Shown one piece after another: positions 16,378-25,012 of a stretch of 64,000 nucleotides of DNA (the first letter of the stretch is position 1; each line of letters opens with the position of its first letter). The notes beneath the pieces are model-generated. The model did not search any database. It was not told the DNA's origin and saw nothing but the letters and a program-made list of their open reading frames with translations. The stretch is from ASV31 sp965229765. Its GTDB lineage: Bacteria > Pseudomonadota > Alphaproteobacteria > Rhodobacterales > Rhodobacteraceae. Location: the NCBI GenBank assembly GCA_965229765.1, contig CBDDJT010000002.1:310001-374000 (forward strand). Reading direction: 5' to 3'. Made by a program: the position numbers and the translations under genes.

Positions 16378-17763
16378 ATGAAGAACCGGAACTTCCTTAA
16401 GGAGCTCTACGGGCGGCAGATGTGGCATCCGATGGCCCATCCGGGCACCGTGCGAGACAGCGCGCCGTCGATCTTCGTCGGTGCGGAAGGCGTGCGGTTG
16501 ACGGACGTCGATGGAAATTCGGTCATCGACGCGGCGGGCGGCCTGTGGAACGTCAACCTCGGCTACTCCAACGAGAGGATCAGGGCCGCGATCACGCGGC
16601 AGCTCGACCAGATGGCGTACATGTCCTCCTTCGGGGGCGCGGCCAGCGACGTGGCGTTGGAGATCAGCTTTCGCCTGGCGGAATTCTTCGAACCCGAGGG
16701 GCTGACCCGGGCCTTCTACACCTCGGGCGGCTCGGACTCGGTGGAATCCGCCCTGAGGCTCGCGCGCCAGTACCACAAGCTGCGGGGCGAAGGGCAGAGA
16801 ACCAAATTCATCAGTCTCCTGCATGGCTATCACGGAACCCATTTCGGCGGGGCCAGCGTCAACGGAAACGCCGCCTTTCGCACGCAGTACGAGCCCCTGC
16901 TGCCCGGCTGCTTCCACGTTCCCGCCCCGCATGTCTATCGCAACGCCTTTGGCGAGACCGACCCCGCGCGGCTGGCAGGCCTCTGCCTCGAGGCGCTGGA
17001 GGAGCAGATCGCCTTCCAGAACCCGGAGACCATCGCGGCCTTCATCATGGAACCGATCCTCGGCGCCGGCGGAGTGATCGTTCCGCACGAGACCTTCATG
17101 CCGGGCGTTCGGGATATCTGCACGCGCAACGGGATCCTGCTGATCGCGGACGAGGTGGTGACCGCCTTCGGACGCACCGGCGCGTGGACGGGGTCGCGCC
17201 TGTGGGGCGTCAAGCCCGACATGCTGACAAGCGCCAAGGCCATCACCAACGCCTATTTCCCCTTCGGTGCCGTCATGATCTCGGACGAGGTGGCGGCGGT
17301 GTTCGAGTCGGACGCCTCGCCGGCGGCTCATATCGGGCATGGATACACCTATTCGGCCCATCCCGTCGGAGCCGCGGCGGCTGTCGCGTGCATCGAGGAG
17401 ACACTGCGGATAGACCCGCGCGCGAATGCCCACGCACGTGGGGCGCAGCTCTTCGAAGGGCTCAAGAAAATCGCCGACAAGCACGACATCGTCGGAGATG
17501 TGCGTGGCGGTCAGGGCCTGATGTGCGCCATTGAATTCGTTCGCGATCGCGACACCAAGGCGCCCCTGAGCGAGATCGGGCCATTCCTGCAAAAAAGCGC
17601 CTACGAGGAGGGGGTGCTGTTCCGCACGATGGGCAATATCGTCATCATTTCCCCGCCCCTGGTGATCGAGGAGGCCGACGTCACCAGTATCCTTGACGCG
17701 CTCGACAACGCGCTGACGGCCTTCGATCGGCGGGGCGCCCATGCCAGGCAGCCGCTCCAATGA
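16378..17763 (+). CDS. Class III PLP-dependent aminotransferase
   Basis: This 461-residue omega-transaminase-type enzyme has TSGGSDSVESA for cofactor phosphate binding, the ADEVVTAFGRTG motif with D258 for the pyridine nitrogen and the Schiff-base lysine K287 (TSAKAITNAYFP). Such enzymes move the amino group of omega-amino acids, taurine, beta-alanine or amines to pyruvate or 2-oxoglutarate. Its place between tctC and tctB, with an ATGA overlap into tctB, implies that the transporter imports the amino substrate or a precursor. Confidence 0.93.
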   Translation: MKNRNFLKELYGRQMWHPMAHPGTVRDSAPSIFVGAEGVRLTDVDGNSVIDAAGGLWNVNLGYSNERIRAAITRQLDQMAYMSSFGGAASDVALEISFRLAEFFEPEGLTRAFYTSGGSDSVESALRLARQYHKLRGEGQRTKFISLLHGYHGTHFGGASVNGNAAFRTQYEPLLPGCFHVPAPHVYRNAFGETDPARLAGLCLEALEEQIAFQNPETIAAFIMEPILGAGGVIVPHETFMPGVRDICTRNGILLIADEVVTAFGRTGAWTGSRLWGVKPDMLTSAKAITNAYFPFGAVMISDEVAAVFESDASPAAHIGHGYTYSAHPVGAAAAVACIEETLRIDPRANAHARGAQLFEGLKKIADKHDIVGDVRGGQGLMCAIEFVRDRDTKAPLSEIGPFLQKSAYEEGVLFRTMGNIVIISPPLVIEEADVTSILDALDNALTAFDRRGAHARQPLQ

Positions 17764-18308
17764 GTGCCCCGGACATGGCGGGCAGCCACCGCTTCATTCG
17801 GCGCCCCGGGGACGAGGTTTTTTCCGTCGTCCTGTTACTGTTTTCCCTGTTCCTGTTCTCGCAGATGTGGTCACAAACCGTTTGGCAGCCGGGCCGCGGT
17901 TTTGCAGCACAGCCGGGGTTTTGGCCACGCGCCGCTATCTTGGTCATGGTTGTCGGTGCGGCCACCAATCTCGTCGCTTCTATCCTCGATGCGCGTCGGC
18001 GGATGTGGCACCGAACGGTTGGCAGCGAGCTGCGCCGCTGGACCGGCAGTCTTGAATTCGCCGGATGGTTCATGGCGTATGTATTCCTGACGCCAGCGCT
18101 TGGCTATCTGCCGTGTACGCTCCTCTTCATGATGCTGCTGGTGGCCCGCGTGAACCATCGCTCGGGCCGGGCGCTGATGGCGGCTTTGCTGGTCGGCCTT
18201 TGTATCGTTCTTTTGTTCAAGAGCTACCTGCGGGTGAACATCCCGGGCGGCGCGCTCTACGATCTCTTCCCGGCATCTGTTCGGGTATTCTTCGTCCAGT
18301 ACCTGTGA
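17760..18308 (+). CDS. tctB: Tripartite tricarboxylate transporter small membrane subunit (TctB)
   Basis: This 182-residue protein has four hydrophobic segments (LLLFSLFLFS, AAILVMVVGAATNL, FMAYVFLTPALGYLPCTLLFMMLL, ALLVGLCIVLLF) and the G-F-WP region (QPGFWPRA) common in TctB. It starts in an ATGA overlap with the aminotransferase stop and is followed by tctA after 7 nt. Confidence 0.9.
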   Translation: MSAPDMAGSHRFIRRPGDEVFSVVLLLFSLFLFSQMWSQTVWQPGRGFAAQPGFWPRAAILVMVVGAATNLVASILDARRRMWHRTVGSELRRWTGSLEFAGWFMAYVFLTPALGYLPCTLLFMMLLVARVNHRSGRALMAALLVGLCIVLLFKSYLRVNIPGGALYDLFPASVRVFFVQYL

Positions 18309-18315
18309 ACCCGGC

Positions 18316-19806
18316 ATGGACGTTATTCTCTCAGCTCTGGACCTGATTGCCAGGCTGGATGTGATTGTCGCCCTTCTTGTGGGCTCGATCGGAGGTGTGA
18401 TCATCGGCGCAGTCCCCGGGGTGGGGCCGGCGGTGGCGATTGCCATCTTGCTGCCAGCGACGTTCGCCTTCGAGCCGATCGTGGGCCTGACCCTGTTGCT
18501 TGGGATCTATGGCTCATCGATTTACGGCGGCGCGATTCCTGCGATCCTGATCAACACGCCGGGCACTGCGGTAAATGCCTTGACGTCCTACGACGGTTAC
18601 CCGATGACCCGTCGCGGCGAGGCCAACCGGGCTCTGTCGTTGGCCTATCTGTCCTCTTTCTTCGGCGGCTGCTTCTCTGTCTTGTGCCTGATCATGCTGA
18701 CGCCCGTCCTCGCCAAGGTCGCGCCGATGTTCGGTTCCCGCGAGATATTCCTTGCCGCGCTGCTGGGCATCGTTCTAGTGATCGTCAGCCATCGTGGGCA
18801 AACCATGATCGTTCTCTTCCTCGTGGCTTTCGGGATCTGGATCAACACGATCGGGCTCGAACCCGTCCTCTATACCCAGCGATACACCTTCGGGCAGAGC
18901 TGGCTGTCCTCGGGGGTCAGTCTGATCGTTGTCGTACTCGGACTTTTTGCGATTTCCCAAGCTTACGCGATGCTCGCTGACAAAGAACCGTTGCCGGAGC
19001 CTTCAAGGGTGGCAGGCTCGGTTATAAACGGGGTGCGCGAATTCCTACGCCACATTCGCGTCGCGACGTTTTCCGCGAGTTCCGGAGTGGTCATGGGCAT
19101 CATTCCGGGCGTCGGGGAATTTCTCGCCCAGTTCTTTTCCTATTCCTATGCGCAGCGCACTTCGAAGGTGCCGGAGCAGTTTGGACGAGGCTCGCCCGAA
19201 GGCCTCATCGCCTCGGAGACCGCCAACAATGCAGTGCCCGGCGCTGCGATGATCCCCTTGCTCGCTTTGGGCATTCCGGGGGAAGCGCTGACAGCGATGA
19301 TGCTATCGGTCTTCTACGTGCACAATATCGTTCCCGGAGCACAGCTGTTCACGACCCAGCCTGAATTCGTGGTGGCAATCTATCTGTCATTGCTGATCCT
19401 TAACGTGCTGGTGCTTGGCGTCCTGGTCGTTGCGACCAGGGGGATAGTACAGATCATCCGCATTCCCAACCGCTTCCTCGGTGCTACGATCCTGACCCTG
19501 AGTTTCGTGGGGGTCTACTCGATCCGGAATTCGATAATCGATTGTGCACTTTCTGCAGGATTCGGAGTGCTTGGGTATATCCTCAAGCGTCTGGATTATC
19601 CGGTGGTTCCAATCGTCTTGGGAATGGTCTTGGGCGGCATCATGGAAACGCGACTTCGATCTGCCATGGCGAGCGTCTATTCGCCGCTGGATTTCATCGC
19701 GCGTCCAATCGCAGCGATCATCTTCTTACTGATCCTCTTGACATTGTTGCTTCACTTCAAGGCGATCTTCTTCTCCCGTAGATCGAGCAAAGCGGCTTGT
19801 GAATGA
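18316..19806 (+). CDS. tctA: Tripartite tricarboxylate transporter large membrane subunit (TctA)
   Basis: This 496-residue permease has about 12 hydrophobic segments. The TctA signature blocks IGAVPGVGPAVAIAILLP, SSIYGGAIPAILINTPGT and the second-half repeat GIIPGVGEFLAQFFSY…NNAVPGAAMIPLLALGIPG are all intact. It completes the TctC-B-A proton- or sodium-coupled carboxylate importer. The operon ends here, with no clear terminator hairpin seen. Confidence 0.95.
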   Translation: MDVILSALDLIARLDVIVALLVGSIGGVIIGAVPGVGPAVAIAILLPATFAFEPIVGLTLLLGIYGSSIYGGAIPAILINTPGTAVNALTSYDGYPMTRRGEANRALSLAYLSSFFGGCFSVLCLIMLTPVLAKVAPMFGSREIFLAALLGIVLVIVSHRGQTMIVLFLVAFGIWINTIGLEPVLYTQRYTFGQSWLSSGVSLIVVVLGLFAISQAYAMLADKEPLPEPSRVAGSVINGVREFLRHIRVATFSASSGVVMGIIPGVGEFLAQFFSYSYAQRTSKVPEQFGRGSPEGLIASETANNAVPGAAMIPLLALGIPGEALTAMMLSVFYVHNIVPGAQLFTTQPEFVVAIYLSLLILNVLVLGVLVVATRGIVQIIRIPNRFLGATILTLSFVGVYSIRNSIIDCALSAGFGVLGYILKRLDYPVVPIVLGMVLGGIMETRLRSAMASVYSPLDFIARPIAAIIFLLILLTLLLHFKAIFFSRRSSKAACE

Positions 19807-19845
19807 TCGACCAGAAGTAGGTCAATGCGACAAACGTAGTCACCG

Positions 19846-20136
19846 TTGGCGAAAAAATACGCTCGCTCAGCGCTAGATGCCTCCTCGGCACCGCAAGCGC
19901 AGGAGCATCTCGCAGATAGCCGGACTATGAAGGGCAGCGGCGCGGCGGGCGTTGCGAAACTCGGCGCCGCCGGGGTGGAGTTGGCGCAGGACGTTCTCGC
20001 CGAGACGCAGACGGCGGTGCTGCCGCTCGTGCCGTATCTCTACACGCTGCGGTGGGTGTTTATCGCCGTCGCGCTCGGGGGCATCGCGGTCACGATCTAC
20101 GCCCGGCTCGACGACCGGAAGCGGGGACGACGGTGA
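19846..20136 (+). pseudogene. Endolysin C-terminal membrane segment, phage remnant copy 2
   Basis: From about 19890 the frame matches the linker, transmembrane helix and basic tail of the M15 endolysin at 12411-12917 (SRTMKGSGAAGVAKLGAAG, ETQTAVLPLVPYL, WVFIAVALGGIAV). The peptidase domain is absent, and the first 15 residues are unrelated. DNA similarity to copy 1 is roughly 80% by eye. It ends in a GTGA overlap with the Rz-like gene. Confidence 0.65.
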
Positions 20137-20390
20137 TCGGCAGGCTCCTCGCCACGCTCGCCGGATCGGCATGGGCGCGCTCAGCACTCCGCTACGGCGT
20201 CACCGCGTTCGCGATCCTTCTCTTCCTGCTGGCCCTGCGCCGTTCCGGAGAAAGCGCGGGGCGGTTGGCCGAGCAGTTCGAAACCATGGAGAAAACCAAT
20301 GACGCGCAACGACGGATGCTCGAGGCGGCGGCTCGTCGTCCTCGCAATCGCGACGAATTGGTTGACCGGCTGCGCGACGGCGGGTTTTGA
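20133..20390 (+). CDS. Small phage inner-membrane protein, possible i-spanin (Rz-like), copy 2
   Basis: This 85-residue protein, the same length as copy 1, starts at GTG 20133. A transmembrane helix (RYGVTAFAILLFLLALRR) is followed by a charged coiled-coil-like tail (EQFETMEKTNDAQRRMLEAAARR). The lipoprotein gene at 20299 begins inside it in the +1 frame. In phages such nested inner-membrane and lipoprotein pairs disrupt the outer membrane at lysis; the role here is inferred from layout. Confidence 0.62.
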   Translation: MIGRLLATLAGSAWARSALRYGVTAFAILLFLLALRRSGESAGRLAEQFETMEKTNDAQRRMLEAAARRPRNRDELVDRLRDGGF

Positions 20391-20553
20391 AGTTGGCGGC
20401 GTGGCAGCGTGTCCGCCGGTCGTGGAATACAGCAGGGAGTTTCAGGCGCAGGCGGCCGAGGAATTGGCGAGGTTGCCGGACGGATCGGCCATCGTCGAGA
20501 TGATGGGTGACTACGCTGTCATGCGGGAGCAGGCTCGCGCGTGCCCGAGATGA
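20299..20553 (+). CDS. Small phage lipoprotein, possible o-spanin (Rz1-like)
   Basis: This 84-residue protein overlaps the previous gene by 92 nt in another frame. MTRNDGCSRRRLVVLAIA, then the lipobox LTGC (Cys25), gives a lipoprotein with a mature part of about 60 residues (ACPPVVEYSREFQAQAAEELARLP…). It is the complete version of the truncated frame at 13080. Overlap plus lipobox suggests an Rz1-type outer-membrane spanin. Confidence 0.62.
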   Translation: MTRNDGCSRRRLVVLAIATNWLTGCATAGFEVGGVAACPPVVEYSREFQAQAAEELARLPDGSAIVEMMGDYAVMREQARACPR

Positions 20554-20667
20554 AATTCAGAACCAAAACCCTTCGGCGAAGGGTGACTCTTCCGTGTTCT
20601 GAGAGATGAACCGGACGTTTGAGCATACTGCGGCGAAGGTGCGGGAAGAGCCCAACCTTGTCGCTGG

Positions 20668-21144
20668 TCAGTGGTTTGCGAGGGTCGGCTTTGGCGTGCG
20701 TGCGGCTTCGGAGCTTCGGTTGTTCAACCAGACCCAGAAGCTCAAGACGATCGCCGAGCCCGAGATGAAGGTCATGACGGTGCCCGGGAAGAAATTCACG
20801 TAGCCGGGGAAGTCTACGAAGAGCAGATAGCCCAGGTCGGCCAGGCCGCCGATCATACCCGTGACCCAGATCGCCGTCATGCTGCCGCGCCAGATCAGCA
20901 ACCCGCCGATGATCGTAGCCACTCCAAACCAAAGCAGGTTCCATCCGTGCTGGTTCAGGATGCCGCCGACGGCTGAGTGATAGTCCGCCGACAAAAGCGC
21001 CGGATCGACTGCGTCGGCGATGGCGGAAAAGCCACCCGAGGCATCCTGAACCAGAACCATTACCCCGGCGAAGGCGTGCACCAGCCCCCAGATGATCCAA
21101 AGGACGGTTGAAGTTTTCAGGGCGAGCGATTGTGTTTGTGTCAT
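20668..21144 (-). CDS. Four-helix membrane protein of unknown function
   Basis: This 158-residue protein has four hydrophobic segments: STVLWIIWGLVHAFAGVMVL, WNLLWFGVATIIGGLLIW, MTAIWVTGMIGGLADLGYLLF and TVMTFISGSAIVLSFWVWL. It has no recognised domain. It lies on the same strand as, and downstream of, the FMN reductase and DoxX genes (130 nt after the reductase) and may belong to that transcription unit. The ORF is clean with a normal hydrophobic pattern, so a real gene is likely. Confidence 0.7.
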   Translation of the reverse strand: MTQTQSLALKTSTVLWIIWGLVHAFAGVMVLVQDASGGFSAIADAVDPALLSADYHSAVGGILNQHGWNLLWFGVATIIGGLLIWRGSMTAIWVTGMIGGLADLGYLLFVDFPGYVNFFPGTVMTFISGSAIVLSFWVWLNNRSSEAARTPKPTLANH

Positions 21145-21274
21145 TACAGGTTCCCGAATTGGTTGGGCGTTGGCTCTGGCCGAGCAGTTTTCGGTGTCTG
21201 GAGATGACCCGGTCGCGGCCCTTCATCATCCGCGTGATCCAGTCGGGGTTTCACGTTTGGTGTCGTGGCAGTGC

Positions 21275-21844
21275 TCATGCGGCTTTGCTTTCGGCCGCAG
21301 GGTCGGAAACCAGCGAGGTCAGGACTCCGTCCAATGCTGCGACATCATCAGCCTTCACAAGCGATCCAGTCTCGGCGTCCCACGTCTCAGCCCATTTGCC
21401 GATCCCGAGCGTGCCGCGAAGCGCGGCGCCGAAAAACGGTGCAATCATCTCCTGATGTCCGAGAACACCCGCCCCGGCACGTGGCCCGGGCGTTGCGGCC
21501 AACATTGCTACTGGCTTGTCTTGCCAGAGTTTCATGTCGATACGGCTCATCCAGTCAAAGATGTTTTTCCAGGCCGCGGTGACCGAGCCATTATGCTCGG
21601 CGAACGAGACCAGGACCGCGTCGGCAGCGCCGATCCTGTCGAAAAAGTTCTGTGCTTCGGCCGGGACGCCGGTCTCACGCTCGCGGTCAATGGAATAGAT
21701 CGGCATCTCGTGATCGTTGAGATCTACGAATTCGATCTCGGCGCCGGGCAGGACTTCGGATCGCAGACGCGACGCCGCAAATTCGACCAGTGCGCGGTTG
21801 ATGGAAGTGCGGCTGTTGGAGGCCGCAAAGGCGAGGATCTTCAT
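21275..21844 (-). CDS. NADPH-dependent FMN reductase / quinone reductase family protein
   Basis: This 189-residue flavodoxin-like protein has MKILAFAASNSRTSINRALVEFAA, the FMN-phosphate loop (S-N-S-R) at the first strand. VSFAEHNGSVTAAWKNIFDWMSR is the family's second flavin-contact segment, and AATPGPRAGAG follows. It catalyses NAD(P)H-driven reduction of FMN, quinones, azo compounds or chromate. It lies 98 nt after doxX in one likely operon controlled by the divergent LysR. Confidence 0.88.
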   Translation of the reverse strand: MKILAFAASNSRTSINRALVEFAASRLRSEVLPGAEIEFVDLNDHEMPIYSIDRERETGVPAEAQNFFDRIGAADAVLVSFAEHNGSVTAAWKNIFDWMSRIDMKLWQDKPVAMLAATPGPRAGAGVLGHQEMIAPFFGAALRGTLGIGKWAETWDAETGSLVKADDVAALDGVLTSLVSDPAAESKAA

Positions 21845-21942
21845 CAGATTGTACCCTTCGGTCTTTCAGGTGGAGCGCCTGCCAAACCACATCTGGCTGA
21901 ACAGGCGGTCTTTGAGGAGAAACTGGTGGAAGAGCGCCGCAA

Positions 21943-22308
21943 TCAGGCGGTTTGGGCGCCGCCTAGGATTTGTGTGATCTGATCGCGATGGATGTAGAGA
22001 ACGGCGGTACAGAGCAGTCCGAGCACCATCGCGGGCACCGCCGACGGACCGAGTATGAACCAGTGCGTCAAGACAGCGCCGACCATTGTTCCACCAAGAA
22101 TCGATGCACCAACGACTTGACGGTTCGGCCACCACAGGAGTGCGGCTCCCGCAACCTCGACGAAACCTGTGAAGTACCGAAGCCACTGGCCAAATCCAAT
22201 GGCGTCAAACGTTTCCACCATCATGGGAACACCGGCAAGCTTTGCGCCGCTGGCGCCGACGAATGCAAGGGTCAGGAGCGCGCGCGCGCCCAGTGAGAGA
22301 TACTTCAT
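21943..22308 (-). CDS. DoxX-family membrane protein
   Basis: This 121-residue protein has four transmembrane helices and the DoxX-type start GARALLTLAFVGASGAKLAGVPMMVETFDAIGF, followed by a FTGFVEVAGAALLWWP helix. DoxX-like proteins are small membrane components often next to redox enzymes; the biochemical role is not settled. It is the first gene of the minus-strand unit facing the LysR gene. Confidence 0.85.
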   Translation of the reverse strand: MKYLSLGARALLTLAFVGASGAKLAGVPMMVETFDAIGFGQWLRYFTGFVEVAGAALLWWPNRQVVGASILGGTMVGAVLTHWFILGPSAVPAMVLGLLCTAVLYIHRDQITQILGGAQTA

Positions 22309-22386
22309 GTCCAGCTCCGAGCCGTGGTTGTGTCATTGTTGCCCTGAAAATGAGTGCTGCATGGGGTCAACACAACATGCCCAATA

Positions 22387-22401
22387 GCGCACTAAGTGCG
22401 C
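22387..22401. promoter_or_regulatory. LysR-type operator palindrome
   Basis: GCGCACTAAGTGCGC is a perfect inverted repeat (6-bp arms, 3-nt centre) in the divergent doxX/lysR gap. It lies 36 bp before lysR and 78 bp before doxX, where LysR activators normally bind. The contained T-N11-A form cannot be separated from the palindrome by eye. Confidence 0.6.
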
Positions 22402-22437
22402 GTTGATGCGACATGGTTTGGCTGCTATCTTCTGTCG

Positions 22438-23301
22438 ATGGAACACTGGGCAGAATTGCGCACGGCCCTCATGGTCGCCAGGCTTGGGACGGTCAAAGCG
22501 GCCGCCGAGGCGCTTGGCGTGCATCGGGCCACGGTAAACCGGCATGTTGACACATTGGAGGCTGTCTTCGGTGCCCCACTCTTCCAGCGACACGCGCGGG
22601 GATACGCGCTGACTGAAGCTGGCCGGGACATGCTCGAAATTGCCAACCGCGCCGACGAGATGTTCACCGATCTCGCTGGTCGCAGCCGCAGTCGGGAGGG
22701 TCGGTTGTCAGGCGAGCTGGTCGTGACCGCTTTGCCCGGTGTCGCGCCGCTCATCATGCCGGCGCTTCGGGACTTTCACATCGCGCACCCCGAGATTGCG
22801 TTGAAATTCATCGCAGGCGCCGAACTGGCACGGCTGGAATACGGAGAGGCGCATGTGGCCTTCCGAGCCGGTGCGAAGCCCGAGACACCGGACTACGTCG
22901 TCCAGCCGTTCCGTCGCGTCCAGTTCGGTCTTTATGCGAGTCAAAGCTACGTCGACAGAGCCGGTCGCCCGGATCGTGACCGCCTAGACGGGCACGCGTT
23001 CATCGGATCGGTGGGCGAGCCGGTTCCCTATCCGTACGCGGACTGGATGGATGCCAACATACCGTCCTCGGGCCTGGCATTGAGAACGACCGATCAGCAG
23101 GTGGTCCAAAGCGCAATTTCCGAAGGCATGGGTATCGGCTTTGTGGCCGAACCTGACGCGGCCAGACAGGAAGATCTGGTCGAAATCATTCCTCCAAGCG
23201 ACGCGTGGTCAGCCATGGTCTGGATCGTCACACATGTCGACCTGCATCGCACGGCGAAGGTGCAGGCGTTTTTGGCGTGCATCAGAGCGGTGAAGGGCTG
23301 A
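22438..23301 (+). CDS. LysR-family transcriptional regulator
   Basis: This 287-residue regulator has an N-terminal winged HTH (ALMVARLGTVKAAAEALGVHRATVNRHVDTLE) and a substrate-binding domain from about residue 88. The ATG at 22438 (MEHWAELRTAL) is preferred because upstream starts would run through the palindrome at 22387. It is divergent from doxX and the FMN reductase and probably their activator. Such units often answer quinone or electrophile stress (inference). Confidence 0.9.
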   Translation: MEHWAELRTALMVARLGTVKAAAEALGVHRATVNRHVDTLEAVFGAPLFQRHARGYALTEAGRDMLEIANRADEMFTDLAGRSRSREGRLSGELVVTALPGVAPLIMPALRDFHIAHPEIALKFIAGAELARLEYGEAHVAFRAGAKPETPDYVVQPFRRVQFGLYASQSYVDRAGRPDRDRLDGHAFIGSVGEPVPYPYADWMDANIPSSGLALRTTDQQVVQSAISEGMGIGFVAEPDAARQEDLVEIIPPSDAWSAMVWIVTHVDLHRTAKVQAFLACIRAVKG

Positions 23302-23903
23302 TTGGCGGGTGCGGACTCCATTCTCCCGAAGCTGACATTGGTCCGATGTCGGAAAGGTCCCGCACCGTGTTCATTCGGCCCTAAAGCATCGCTGCGGCCT
23401 GCCTGAACGGCGGCTTATCTCGCCGCGTTGTAGCGACCGTTTCTTCGGCGTTGCGGCGGTGATTTCTCAGCGAGCGCGCGCAGTGAAGATTCTGCGCTTC
23501 CGGGTTGGGCTCTCTGCCGCCGAATGCGAACGCAGCAATTACCTCCGAGATGGCGCGATGGAGCCGGCCATCGACAATTCGGCGCAAACCTCTGATCTTC
23601 GATTGTCTCGTTAGTAGCGCGGTCGTTCGCATCTCAGGAGCTGATGTTGGTGCCGAAAGCAGTGAATAGGCGCAGTGAGCCCAAACAGACCGATGCTGCA
23701 GCGCGCCCAGATGATTGCGAAGTGTGCAAAGCCGACGTTGCACGTGGAAAGACAGCTTCTAAGCAGACTTCGGACTGGAAAGCGCTTCCCCGAGTAGTTG
23801 TGAATCGTGTGAATCCACCACGGCAAAATGCGAAGTGGTCGATCTGACCATCTGCACAAAACCCATTCTCAGGTTGGTAGGGCCATCGGCGGAAACCACC
23901 GAC
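23302..23903. other. Gene-free interval
   Basis: About 600 bp between the LysR gene and the small secreted protein. Frames on both strands are Arg-, Ser- and Thr-rich, with no motif, signal or plausible ribosome site. A 120-codon minus-strand frame (23381-23743) has the composition of antisense or decayed DNA. I see no supported gene. Confidence 0.55.
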
Positions 23904-24209
23904 CTATTCGTGCGTTGCGACGCAAGGCTGTGGTGAGGATAGGTAGTCACTTCCCACGGCGCCTGAGACAAAGACGCCTTCATTCGGTTCAAGCACCTTC
24001 TCAAGGACAAATACACCCGAGTGGCGCACAAATCGAACTTCCCAGAGAATTCGATCACCGATCTGGAGCGTTTCACGGGTCAAATTTCTTAACAGAACGT
24101 CGTATCCGGCTGCGGTGCACTCAATCTCGATGTCTTCGGCAGGTTGTGCCACCGCCGTCGCGCCCGATAGTGCTGCCAGGATCAGAATGCTTCGAAAAAC
24201 CTTTTGCAT
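23904..24209 (-). CDS. Small secreted protein of unknown function
   Basis: This 101-residue protein has a signal peptide (MQKVFRSILILAALSGATAVAQ) and a mature part of about 80 residues containing two Cys (IECTAAGYD and QPCVATHE) that may form a disulfide. No family is recognised. It is the last gene of the flavoprotein/cytochrome operon, 31 nt after the cytochrome stop, so a periplasmic accessory role in that redox module is likely. Confidence 0.65.
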   Translation of the reverse strand: MQKVFRSILILAALSGATAVAQPAEDIEIECTAAGYDVLLRNLTRETLQIGDRILWEVRFVRHSGVFVLEKVLEPNEGVFVSGAVGSDYLSSPQPCVATHE

Positions 24210-24240
24210 TGCACTTGCTCCCTGCGCGGCACGGTGCCAG

Positions 24241-24987
24241 CTATTTCGGTTTCGGACCGATTACGATCGTCGCGAGCAGCGCCGGGTCCGGGGTGAGCTC
24301 GGTCTCGCCGGCCGGTGCGCCTGTCATCGAAAGCATATGGGCAATGATGTCCACATAGGTCTGGTCCGGCATGTATCCTGGGTTGCTTTGCGGCATTGTC
24401 GCTCGCGCATAGGCATAAAGTGAGGCCAGCGATCGGCCACTCCAATTTCGCGTGAACTTGGCACGCGACAGCGGCGGTGACGGGCGCATATCGGGGTCGT
24501 CCGGGGCGCCGTCCAGCCGTCGGCCGTGGCAAAGCCCGCACGGGCCGTGATAAGCGACTTCGCCGCGTTTCGCCTGCTCCTGGGAATATACTCCGTCCCA
24601 TATGCTGACCGGTTCTGCGGCACCACCCAGACCTTCGAGGATCGCCGCCACTTCGTCAGGCTCGGCCGGGGCAAAGCTGTTCTCCCAAGCTCCACGAACG
24701 TAGGTCGCCAAGGCCGCTAGCTCATTTGCGTTCAACGTTGGGAAGGCCGGCATGTTGCCTCGACCCTCATGGATGTTGGAAACGATCCGGTTCACATCCA
24801 CGACAATACTGTTTCCCGCAAGCGCCGGAAAACCCGGCGGGATGCCCAGCCCGGTTGGCAGGTGACAGACCTCGCATTCCCGCTCGTAAAGCTCCATGCC
24901 CTGCTCGAACAGCGGTGCGTCTTGAGCATAGGCAAATCCGGCAGCCGCGACCAAAGCCGCACTTGCAACACTCAGTCCGTGTGTCAT
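24241..24987 (-). CDS. Di-heme cytochrome c
   Basis: This 248-residue periplasmic protein has a signal peptide (MTHGLSVASAALVAAAGFAYAQ). It has two class-I heme-c domains: CEVCH (38-42) with a probable axial Met in GNMPAF, and CGLCH (150-154) with TMPQSNPGYMPDQ. The ATG at 24987 is chosen because it puts the signal peptide at the start; the longer frame adds 15 unrelated residues. It probably accepts electrons from the Tat-exported flavoprotein of the same operon or passes electrons to it. The final partner is unknown. Confidence 0.9.
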   Translation of the reverse strand: MTHGLSVASAALVAAAGFAYAQDAPLFEQGMELYERECEVCHLPTGLGIPPGFPALAGNSIVVDVNRIVSNIHEGRGNMPAFPTLNANELAALATYVRGAWENSFAPAEPDEVAAILEGLGGAAEPVSIWDGVYSQEQAKRGEVAYHGPCGLCHGRRLDGAPDDPDMRPSPPLSRAKFTRNWSGRSLASLYAYARATMPQSNPGYMPDQTYVDIIAHMLSMTGAPAGETELTPDPALLATIVIGPKPK

Positions 24988-25012
24988 GTTCTTTTCTTTC
25001 CCAAATTTCATA

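Noticed and set aside
20569..20583. Hairpin CCCTTC-GGC-GAAGGG between convergent genes as a terminator
   Set aside because: The stem is short and no T-run follows on either strand, so terminator function is not supported.
23381..23743. 120-codon minus-strand frame between LysR and the secreted protein
   Set aside because: Composition typical of decayed or antisense DNA; no start context or motif. It resembles low-value frames common in rhodobacterial intergenic DNA.
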